From Halorubrum sp. 2020YC2 (GTDB lineage: Archaea > Halobacteriota > Halobacteria > Halobacteriales > Haloferacaceae): a DNA stretch of 64,000 nucleotides. The stretch covers positions 620,001-684,000 of the forward strand of contig NZ_CP076019.1 of the NCBI RefSeq assembly GCF_018623055.1, given 5' to 3'. Shown in pieces: positions 49,485 to 57,085 of this stretch. Below the pieces are notes generated by a model. It was not told the origin of the DNA, searched no databases, and was given only the letters and a program-made list of their open reading frames with translations. Every line of letters starts with the position of its first letter. Positions within the stretch are counted from its first letter, which is position 1. Both the position numbers and the translations under genes were made by a program.

Positions 49485-49997
49485 CTATACTCTCAGTACT
49501 ACTACCGCGGCGACGACGGGGACACCGATGTCGCTGTACAGGCGGTTGTGGTTGATCGGGCCGGAGTAGCGCGCTTCGAAGCGCTCCTTCAGCGCGAGGC
49601 CCTTCGGCAGTTCCTCGACATCGACCTCGGTGGCGGCGATGAAGAGGTCGCGCTGGAATCCGGGGGGTCGTACCAGACGGTGTCGTCGCGCGGTGCTGGT
49701 CGCCTCGGTGCGAGTCGGCATGCGTCGGGGCCCGCCCGACGCGTGGTTTATACTGACCCGGCGCGTTCCGAACGGTCCGCGCCGTCCGGAACGGACCCCG
49801 CCGGCCCGCCGTGTCCACCTGCCCGAAAGAGGGGCGCGTCTCGCTCGGTCCGGCTGATACGGATCGGTCGCGACGTCGGGGCGGGACACGTCCTCGGCGT
49901 CGATCCCCCTGAGGATCGGGAGTGCGTCCTCGTGCGCGCTGTCCCGGCGGTACGCCGCCGCGGAGAGCACGCTCGTGTCGACGAGTGCCCGGGGCAT
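49485..49997 (-). pseudogene. vapC-type PIN toxin, decayed
   Basis: The first about 33 codons (MPRALVDTSVLSAAAYRRDS, then AHEDALPILRGIDAED) are a clear PIN-domain N-terminus with the catalytic Asp in LVDTSVL. After about 49890 the open frame continues for 135 codons with no PIN features (no acidic residues at the expected later positions), so the rest of the gene has been replaced or lost. The 3' end (RDLFIAATEVDVEELPKGLA) may derive from another gene. The ATG follows directly after the antitoxin stop. Confidence 0.6.
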
Positions 49998-50211
49998 CTA
50001 CTCGGGGTCGACGCCCCACGCGTCGTGTCCGCTCTCGACGTCGGTCGCGATCGCGTGGTCCGACCCGGCCCGTGTGGTCCGGGTCCGGAAGCGCCTGAGC
50101 GCGCTCGCGCTCTCGGTCCTGGACCAGCTGTAAGAGGAGCGCGTTCTGGAGTTCGAGGGCGTCCGCGATCCGCTCCAGGTCGTCGCGTTGTTCGCGACCG
50201 CCGTCGGTCAT
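49998..50211 (-). pseudogene. vapB-type antitoxin gene with a frameshift
   Basis: Begins MTDGGREQRDDLERIADALE (ATG 50209-50211) and ends in another frame with DHAIATDVESGHDAWGVDPE and TAG at 49998-50000. The span of 214 nt is one base off a multiple of three, so a single-base shift lies near 50070, between PDPDHTGRV and SDHAIATD. The arrangement antitoxin-stop next to toxin ATG is that of haloarchaeal vapBC-type pairs. Confidence 0.6.
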
Positions 50212-50600
50212 CAGCCGCGTTTCCCAGCAAAATTTTCTGTATCTAGCCCTTGATCTGTCTTGGTGTGATCGGCACACCACGTCAGAGGTACGCACCTGCG
50301 TATTCCTCCCTTTCTGCCGCCGAAACCGCGTTCGGATTCGTCGCCGGTACTCCCCGGCTGATCGATACCGCCATCGGTTACAAGCTCGCGCTCGCCGGCG
50401 TGGTACCCGAGGTCCTCGACGAGCGAGATCACGCGGTCGGCGTCAAGGTCGCGCCGGAACCGGTCGCGGAGATCGAGTTCGTCCACGACCCGGGTGTCCT
50501 CGCGAACGGCGAGGCGTGCGACTGTCTCGCCGTCGGCGCCGTGACGCCGGTCTACGAGCGCGTCGAGCGATTGGAGCACGTTCCGGTGGTCGGGATGAGG
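50211..50600 (-). pseudogene. Unrecognised gene remnant
   Basis: The minus strand from about 50600 to 50320 reads like protein-coding haloarchaeal DNA (NVLQSLDALVDRRHGADGET, REDTRVVDELDLRDRFRRDL, DADRVISLVEDLGYHAGERE). It is cut off upstream at the IS6-type element and changes composition after about 50300. The stop overlaps the antitoxin ATG (TGATG), but the tail codons there look non-coding. I do not recognise the family. Confidence 0.4.
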
Positions 50601-50620
50601 CGCTCGACTTCAGAGTGTCT

Positions 50621-51259
50621 ATGGCCGAAACCGAGCGCCTCAGCGAACGTATCGCGTGGATCGAGTTGTCGTTTGTGGAGCGAGATCGAACGCCGCGATG
50701 GGCGATTGGAGTAGGGATCCGCTGTCACTTGGCCGGTATGTCAGCATAAGAGGTAAGTAAGCATGTTGAACTGTTTGGGATCGATCGGAGTCATGTCGCG
50801 ATCCATAACTGGGTTCATAAGGCCGAACTACAGCCGACCTCGACCGTCTCCGAGGATCAACTCGCGGTTGACGAAAAGATGATCCGCCTCCACGGCCAGG
50901 AGTTCTGGCTGTACGGCGCGGTTGATCCACAGACGAACGAGATCCTTCACGTGAGCCGCTATCCGACCGCAAATAAACAGACGACGAGATGGTTTCTCAC
51001 CGAGCTACACCGGCGCTATCAGCTCGATAGCGTGGAATTTCTCGCCGATGACGCAGACTATCTCGGATCCGTTCTCGCTGAAGACGGCTATCGATTTCAA
51101 CTCATTCAAGGTGGAAATCGGAATGCTATCGAACGTATCTTTTGAGAAATAGAACGACGAACATCATCGTTTACGAATAGTTTCAGCAATGTCGCGTTAG
51201 AGACAGCTCAAAACTGGCTCGAAGCCTTCGCCGTCTACCACAATTCACGCCAAAGTTAA
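50621..51259 (+). pseudogene. IS6-family transposase with two nonsense codons
   Basis: One continuous frame of 213 codons from MAETERLSERIAWIELSFVE to FAVYHNSRQS, typical of haloarchaeal IS6-type transposases. It is interrupted by TAA at 50747-50749 (after HLAGMSA) and TGA at 51143-51145 (after AIERIF). DDE residues are still recognisable in LAVDEKMIRLHGQEF, FLADDADYLGSVLA and GGNRNAIERIF. No frameshift is needed. Terminal inverted repeats could not be identified. It truncates the minus-strand gene remnant upstream. Confidence 0.8.
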
Positions 51260-51388
51260 CGCGACCTGCGTGTTATAGAATACGTATCACACCCTCTACA
51301 CAGCGATTTTGACTGCATCATCTCACGCTTGAGTCGGAGAAGCATCATATTCCCGTCTCGATAGTCGGTGGCTGTCGTGGGGCGGATG

Positions 51389-51901
51389 CTACAGCGAAGA
51401 CCGGATCTCGGTGGAGAGTGTTTTCAGGTCTGCTGTCGCGAGTTCGTCGGTTGCGATAAGCCGAAGTCGGGGGCGACCGATGTCTAGTGGGACTTTTTCA
51501 GTCTCGATGAGGCCAGCATCTTCGAGTGCTGATTTGGCCCGTGAGAAGGTTGCTTTCGAAGCGATACCCGTATCCTCTCCCCATTTCGAGACGTCGTAGA
51601 AGAGGACCTTGTTGCGGGCTGTGAGGATGAGCATGACCTCGACGATACTGAGGCATTCGTTGCTGTTGGAAATCTCTTCAGCGTGTGCGAGGACTTCGGT
51701 GAGTTCGTCAGCGACATCGTCGCCAATCTTCTCCCGGAGCGTCTCTTTCACTACTGAGAGGTGAGGTGTCCGAAGGTGATACTGCTCGGCAGCCTCGAAT
51801 CTGGGGTCGAACTCGCCGTAGACTGATGGGACCAGTTTGGGATCCGAACTCGAGATACTGTGCTTGCCAGAAGGGCTCCGAGAAGAGATTTCAATAATTT
51901 G
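51389..51901 (-). pseudogene. TbsP-like winged-helix regulator, 5'-truncated
   Basis: A 120-codon frame with GTG at 51749-51751 shows the C-terminal wHTH of TbsP-like haloarchaeal regulators: VLFYDVSKWGEDTGIASKAT, FSRAKSALEDAGLIETEKVP, LDIGRPRLRLIATDE. The same frame stays open upstream to a TAA at 51902-51904 and is still homologous there (GEFDPRFEAAEQYHLRTPHL), but contains no ATG or GTG. Full TbsP proteins are about twice as long, so the 5' half is missing. The short form may still be made from GTG 51751. Confidence 0.6.
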
Positions 51902-51904
51902 TTA

Positions 51905-52029
51905 GCTATCAGTCCGATATCAGATCAAATAATTCGGCCGTAGGTTATTACATATACACCATCAAACGCACTCATATTGATGGGTGTCCCAATATCAGAA
52001 AGTCACAAGCGTAGGGAATTTACCGCGTG
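51905..52029. other. AT-rich intergenic region upstream of the 7TM kinase
   Basis: No gene seen. AT-rich motifs (ATAATTCGGCC, GTTATTACATATACACC) make it a plausible promoter region for the kinase at 52030. Confidence 0.4.
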
Positions 52030-54093
52030 ATGGCTGGAGTATTGACGACACCAGCGGGTATCGCATATATTAGTTTATTTTTTATTAGTGGCATCATCTG
52101 TTTTGCGGCTATTCCGCGTGCGAGGATGATCTCCGACGCCGACATCCGTCGCGGCTTGGTCGGAATGCTTGTGGCGACCGGAATCTGGGGAATGTTCAAA
52201 ACGGGATACTTTCTTGTGCCGGACCCACTCAAGGAGCCCGCGTATATTATTGGACTCGTGTTCGGATTCGGGACCGTTTGGGCGTGGTTGTACTTCGCAT
52301 CCGCCTATAGCGGCCGGCAACTACATCAGAACTCGAGTATACGTCTCCTCAGTACCGGCGTGTTTCTCTCCGTGGCAACGGTGAAGCTTACCAATCCGTT
52401 ACACGGCCTCTATTTTACGATCAGTGAAGCTACCACGCCTTTTCGCTATTTGGCGATCAACCACGGTATAGTCCACTGGATAGCAACTGGGTTCTCGTAT
52501 GTGCTCGCAGCCGTCGGCCTGTTCATGGTATTCGAAGTATATGTGAAGTCGGAGTATGACTCACGGCTGCTGACTGGCATGGCCGGCCTCCTCGGCTTGC
52601 CTGTTATCTTTGATCTCATCGCTATTATGATACCGACGTTGATTGAGTTCATTTACGCGCCAGTTGGGGTAGCAGGGTTCGCAGTCGGGGCAGTGTTCCT
52701 GTTCGGCGACCGGTTCCTAGCAGTCGGCGCGGCCTCCCAAGCCGGCAACTTGACCGTGATCGTCGACGACGATGGTCGGATCAAAGACTACTCAGCCGCG
52801 ATGGTAGACTCGTTTCCGGATCTTAGTGGATCAGTCGGCAAGAGTCTCGAAGATGTGTTTCCGGAACTCCGTGCGGCCCAGAACGGGACAAAAAACGTCG
52901 TCACGCAGAACAACGGCGCTCAGCCGAGCCACTACCTCGTGTCGTCACAGTCAATGGGTGTCGGGGGATCGGAGACAGACGTTTTGACTCTCAATGACAT
53001 TTCGGAACGCGAGCGGCAGCGTCAGCAACTGGTAAAGCGAGAACGCGAACTCGACCAACGGAACGAGCTCTACCGGGCCATTCTGGCTGCGAGCTTCTCG
53101 TTCGTGTTCCGGATCGACATCGAGATGCGATTCAATTATGTGTCCGAGTCGGCCGAATCATTCGTGGGATACGAGCCTGAAGAGTTGACTGGCGAGCACA
53201 TCTCAGTACTTGCCGCAGATGACGAGAGCCTCACAACAGCAGTGGAGCGTCTCGACGAGGTCATAAATGGCCAGACAGCTCAGATGCGCGACCACCCTAT
53301 CGTGACACAGTCGGGTCGCACCACTTATATCGACATGCGGCTCGTTCCAATTTACGACCCTTCTGTGAGCCGCGACAAGCGGACGGCCGACGACGTCACA
53401 GAAGTCCAAGTGATGGTTCAAGACGCGAGCCAGCGACGAAAGCGCGAGGGCCTGATCAGCGTATTAAATCGCGTGTTACGACATAATGTCCGGAACGAAC
53501 TGACGGTGATCAATGGCCGTGCCGAACTGCTCGCAAACGAACTTGACGGAGGTGCTAAATCGAGCGCTGAGACGATCGTTCAGGCTGGTGAACGCCTGTT
53601 GGACATTGCCGAGTCAGCGCGACAGATCGAAGAGAATCGGGAGGTGTCGCCGGAACTTCAAGCAGTCGATATTATTCCGACCGTCAGCGATACGATCGCA
53701 AAACTCGAACAGCGGCACCCGGAAGTGGGAGTGACAACCGAGCTACCGGACACTGCGGTCGCAGAAACTTTACCACGGATCGGGACGGCCATGTGGGAGT
53801 TGCTCGAAAACGTTGCGGAGCACACCGGCTCGGACCCGGCCGTCAAGGCAACTGTAATCGAGCGTAATGACTCAGTTGTGCTGACCATCGCGGACGAGGG
53901 GCCTGGAATCCCGAAAGAAGAAGAAGAAGTTCTGGTTAAAGGAAAAGAGCAATCATTAGTCCATGGCCAAGGGCTCGGTCTCTATCTCGCGTATTGGATT
54001 GTCGTCACGGTAGGAGCGGACATCGAAGTGTCCGGGTCTGAATCGGGGACAACCATCCAGATCCACCTCCCAACCCCTACGGACTCCCCATAA
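52030..54093 (+). CDS. 7TM-PAS histidine kinase
   Basis: 687 aa from ATG 52030 (a GTG at 52027 is adjacent). Residues about 1-230 are seven membrane helices of the 7TM-7TMR-HK sensor type (GIAYISLFFISGIICFAAIP at the start). Then two PAS-like domains (about 240-330 and 345-460; RFNYVSESAESFVGYEPEEL), HisKA-like VLRHNVRNELTVINGRAELL with H485, and an HATPase domain with ELLENVAEHT, DEGPGIPKEE and GQGLGLYLA. Membrane sensor kinase. Codon use is AT-richer than in the core genes, suggesting acquisition from another haloarchaeon. Confidence 0.85.
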   Translation: MAGVLTTPAGIAYISLFFISGIICFAAIPRARMISDADIRRGLVGMLVATGIWGMFKTGYFLVPDPLKEPAYIIGLVFGFGTVWAWLYFASAYSGRQLHQNSSIRLLSTGVFLSVATVKLTNPLHGLYFTISEATTPFRYLAINHGIVHWIATGFSYVLAAVGLFMVFEVYVKSEYDSRLLTGMAGLLGLPVIFDLIAIMIPTLIEFIYAPVGVAGFAVGAVFLFGDRFLAVGAASQAGNLTVIVDDDGRIKDYSAAMVDSFPDLSGSVGKSLEDVFPELRAAQNGTKNVVTQNNGAQPSHYLVSSQSMGVGGSETDVLTLNDISERERQRQQLVKRERELDQRNELYRAILAASFSFVFRIDIEMRFNYVSESAESFVGYEPEELTGEHISVLAADDESLTTAVERLDEVINGQTAQMRDHPIVTQSGRTTYIDMRLVPIYDPSVSRDKRTADDVTEVQVMVQDASQRRKREGLISVLNRVLRHNVRNELTVINGRAELLANELDGGAKSSAETIVQAGERLLDIAESARQIEENREVSPELQAVDIIPTVSDTIAKLEQRHPEVGVTTELPDTAVAETLPRIGTAMWELLENVAEHTGSDPAVKATVIERNDSVVLTIADEGPGIPKEEEEVLVKGKEQSLVHGQGLGLYLAYWIVVTVGADIEVSGSESGTTIQIHLPTPTDSP

Positions 54094-54281
54094 ATATTCT
54101 CGACTGTTTAGCTTATTAAACTATATTATACAAGTTCAAAAAATATACTGTAGCTTTAGCTGTAGGATGATCCGGTATTCGGCTACAGAATTCATTCGAG
54201 AAACCGATTCTCAATCATCAGATACCAAGTTCATCATAGTCTATCGTAGCTGCGGCAGATGTTGGTTACACTACGATTGAG

Positions 54282-54731
54282 TTGCTGAAATCATCTGAAT
54301 CTGACAGAAACGGCGTGCGAGATACAGAGGATTTCAACGGAGCCGCGCAGACCTCCCGATGTCGGTGGGAGGTTGAGTCGTTGTTCCGTGAGTTGAAGCC
54401 GCAGTACGAACTGGATGAGTTCGACACGAGTGGTGAACAAGCGGTAAAGATCCTACTGTACGCAGCGTTGCTATCGCTGCTTGTAAGCCGTGATCTGTTA
54501 GATCTGGTGACCGAGCAAGCGGGTGATGGGATCGTGTTTCCGACAGAGCGCTGGGCGGCGACCTTTCGGTCGCACGCCCATCTCATCCTCTACGAACTCG
54601 GTGAATATCTCGGCTACTCACCGCCGCCACTTCTAGAACGGTTGATCGAAGACGCTCAGAAGGTCCACAGGCAACGACCAATCTTACAAGAGACACTCGC
54701 TACCGCTACACAACCGAGGTGTGAGGCCTAA
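54282..54731 (+). pseudogene. IS4-type transposase, C-terminal fragment
   Basis: From about 54345 the protein reads RCRWEVESLFRELKPQYELD, the end of the Y-(2)-R-(3)-E-(6)-K signature of IS4-family transposases, though the Tyr position is not conserved. LLYAALLSLLVSRDLLDLVT, RWAATFRSHAHLILYELGEY and LGYSPPPLLERLIEDAQKVH follow, with a normal C-terminus. The N-terminal two thirds, with the two catalytic Asp residues, are missing; the first about 20 codons are unrelated. The 54094-54281 gap before it is AT-rich and holds no gene. Confidence 0.7.
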
Positions 54732-55152
54732 CTAAAGGCGGATGCCCCGCTGCTGTATGGTGATTCAACACAGCCCTTTTAACCTCCCAGTAGTACTCTT
54801 GAGGGCCACGTGATCGATACTAACTGACTAGTCAGTTAAGAGAATCTCGTGGTAAACCAAGACATCACACAGAGGTCGTCGGCACCGCTGTGGTCGTCCA
54901 GGGCGGGACCGATTTTAGCGTGAAGAGGGTCCGGATGTTCTCCTATGCTACTGCCCCAATCGTAACCAACACAGTCGAGTGAAGCGTGATTTTGTTGGGT
55001 AATTCCTAGTGTCCATACGAGCAGGCACTATCATGATCAAAAAATTATATGACAAAATCAGTCGTGTCCGAAGACACCATGTGAGAGTAGTCGAGGCTGG
55101 GAGTTAGACCCGTCATTTTTCTCTGTACAGCCCGTGTAATTCGATAGTTAGG
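54732..55152. other. Long intergenic region between IS4 fragment and REC-kinase gene
   Basis: No gene seen on either strand. It contains CCCTTTTAACC near 54775 (TATA-like), the 18-nt palindrome at 54821-54838, and AT-rich DNA at 55034-55050 (AAAAAATTATATGAC). It probably mixes IS debris with the promoter of the kinase at 55153. Confidence 0.5.
54821..54838. promoter_or_regulatory. 18-nt perfect palindrome, candidate operator
   Basis: TAACTGACTAGTCAGTTA is identical to its reverse complement. A short perfect palindrome of this size is typical of dimeric HTH repressor sites (TetR or MarR type). No regulator gene lies next to it now, so it may be a leftover of a removed gene or control something at a distance. 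Confidence 0.5.
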
Positions 55153-56601
55153 ATGTCGATCGATAACCCGGACAAAGCGGCCGCTGCGTCAATTGAAATC
55201 TTACATGTCGACGATGATCCGATGTTTTTGGATCTGACCGAATCGTTCTTAGAGAACGAATTAGACGCCATTGATATCACGACCGTGAGCAGTCCAGACG
55301 AGGTGCTCGCAACACTCGACGACCAGACGGTCCACTGTGTCGTCAGTGACTACGAAATGCCCGACATGGATGGGCTTGAGTTACTCGACAGCGTTCGTGA
55401 CCAGTACAGCGATCTTCCGTTTATTCTCTACACGGGGAAAGGCAGCGAAGAGATCGCGGCCAAAGCAATCAACGCGGGCGTCACTGGGTATCTCCAGAAG
55501 GGTGGCCCAGACCAGCATCGACGCTTAGCCAATCGCGTCAAACATGCCGCAACAGAGTATCGCGCGCAGATTGAATCAGAGCGGTACTCGACGGTGTTGC
55601 GAGCACTCGAGTACCCGATCTATGTGGTGAACGCTGACGCCGAATTTGAGTACGTCAATCAGGCGTTCGTTGACCTGGTTGGGTACAGTCGTGATGAGAT
55701 CATTGGCAGCCAACCAGGGAAAGTCAAAACCGAGGAGGGAGTTCGCCGGGCAAACGATATGCTTGCGACGATTGTCTCGAGTTCAGGGGCAGAGACACAG
55801 CAGTTCCGCGTTGATATCCAGACGAAAGACGGCGATACGGTGCCGTGTTACGATCACATGGCAGCGCTACCCTTCGATGACGAGTTCCGCGGCTCTGTCG
55901 GAATTCTCCGAGACGCAACCCGCGAACAACAACAGCGCGAGGAGCTCATCAGGCAGAACGAGCGACTTGATGAGTTCACCTCGATTGTCTCGCATGACCT
56001 CCGGACCCCGCTTCAGAACGCGAAAACGGCCGCGGAGATGGCCCGGACCTCAGGCGATGAGACTTTTTTCGACTCCCTCAATCAAGAACATAAGCGGATG
56101 GACCAGATGATTGATGACCTGCTCACGCTCGCGAAGGAAGGCGAAACCGTTTCTGAGACGGAACAGGTCGATATCAGCACGCTCGCTACGGACGCGTGGG
56201 AACCGTTCGGATGTCCGGCAGATACCTTGGAAGTGCCCGACACCGGAATCCCCGTCAACGGTGATCGCTCCCGTATCCGGCGGTTACTAGAGAACCTGCT
56301 CCGAAATGCCGATGAGCACTGCGAATCACCGGTAACGGTGACGCTCGAACAGACGACAGATGGGTTTTATATAGCCGATAACGGGCCGGGACTCGACGAA
56401 ACGAACTGTGAGCAGATATTTGAACCCGGCTACACCACAGCGACGGACGGGACGGGGTTCGGGCTGACTATTGTCAAACGGATTGCTGACGCTCATGGGT
56501 GGACGATTTCGGTTAGTAACAGCAGATCTGGTGGTGTTCGATTCGAGTTTAATGTGAATCCGGAAACCTCGGAGGACCGTAGCGCACCCATCTCACCGTG
56601 A
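55153..56601 (+). CDS. Hybrid response regulator-PAS-histidine kinase
   Basis: 482 aa. Receiver domain about 14-130 (ILHVDDDPMFLDLTESFLEN, phosphoacceptor D66 in VVSDYEMPDMDGLE, K115 in GYLQKGG), PAS about 145-258 (YPIYVVNADAEFEYVNQAFV), HisKA with H281 in TSIVSHDLRTPLQNA, and HATPase with NLLRNADEHC, DNGPGLDE and GTGFGLTIV. Cytoplasmic; typical haloarchaeal REC-PAS-HK protein that takes up phosphate from another kinase and may pass it on. No output regulator gene adjoins it. Codon use is AT-richer than in the flanking core. Confidence 0.88.
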   Translation: MSIDNPDKAAAASIEILHVDDDPMFLDLTESFLENELDAIDITTVSSPDEVLATLDDQTVHCVVSDYEMPDMDGLELLDSVRDQYSDLPFILYTGKGSEEIAAKAINAGVTGYLQKGGPDQHRRLANRVKHAATEYRAQIESERYSTVLRALEYPIYVVNADAEFEYVNQAFVDLVGYSRDEIIGSQPGKVKTEEGVRRANDMLATIVSSSGAETQQFRVDIQTKDGDTVPCYDHMAALPFDDEFRGSVGILRDATREQQQREELIRQNERLDEFTSIVSHDLRTPLQNAKTAAEMARTSGDETFFDSLNQEHKRMDQMIDDLLTLAKEGETVSETEQVDISTLATDAWEPFGCPADTLEVPDTGIPVNGDRSRIRRLLENLLRNADEHCESPVTVTLEQTTDGFYIADNGPGLDETNCEQIFEPGYTTATDGTGFGLTIVKRIADAHGWTISVSNSRSGGVRFEFNVNPETSEDRSAPISP

Positions 56602-57085
56602 GACGGGTTCGCGAGGCGATAGGCAGGTGAATGAAGCCCAGACCCGCCGAAAGTATCTCAGGCGATTCACCCTGTCTCGGCCGGTACTCCGGCGACCGCT
56701 ACACGCCGACGGGGACTGTCGAGGACGGCGGGTGGCCGCTCTGCGAGGCGTGCGCCGACGTCGCCCGCTGGCTCGGCGGAAGCGATTCCGACGCGGTCGC
56801 GGATCACGCCTTTGAGGACGCCACGAGTGGACGACGACCGCCGGGCTCCTCCTTGAGCGCGTGGACAGGACCGGCGACGTCCGGTGGAACTCGAACCTTC
56901 GGTGGAGCCAGGCGACCTACCTGCTGCTCGTCGAGAATCACGTCCGTGACAAGGCGTTCGGGCTGGCGCCCGCGGGCGCGCGGACTGAGCGGCGGCGCGG
57001 CCGAATCCCTCACGAGGAGACGGGTTTCAGCGGGCGGCGGCGACTCGCGGCCGATTTCGCGCTGTTCGGCCGCACCTGTCCGTGA
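56602..57085. other. GC-rich stretch with possible decayed gene
   Basis: No confident gene. Two plus-strand frames contain protein-like pieces (RYTPTGTVEDGGWPLCEACA near 56697-56760, then RTGDVRWNSNLRWSQATYLL near 56865-56930) that do not join in one frame, as in a frameshifted remnant. The composition returns to high GC right after the kinase at 55153, so this is the right edge of the AT-richer island. Confidence 0.35.

Noticed and set aside
50211-50579. Three-gene operon of the minus-strand remnant with vapB and vapC (stop and start overlap as TGATG)
   Set aside because: The last about 30 codons of the upstream frame look like non-coding, AT-richer promoter DNA, so the overlap is probably chance.
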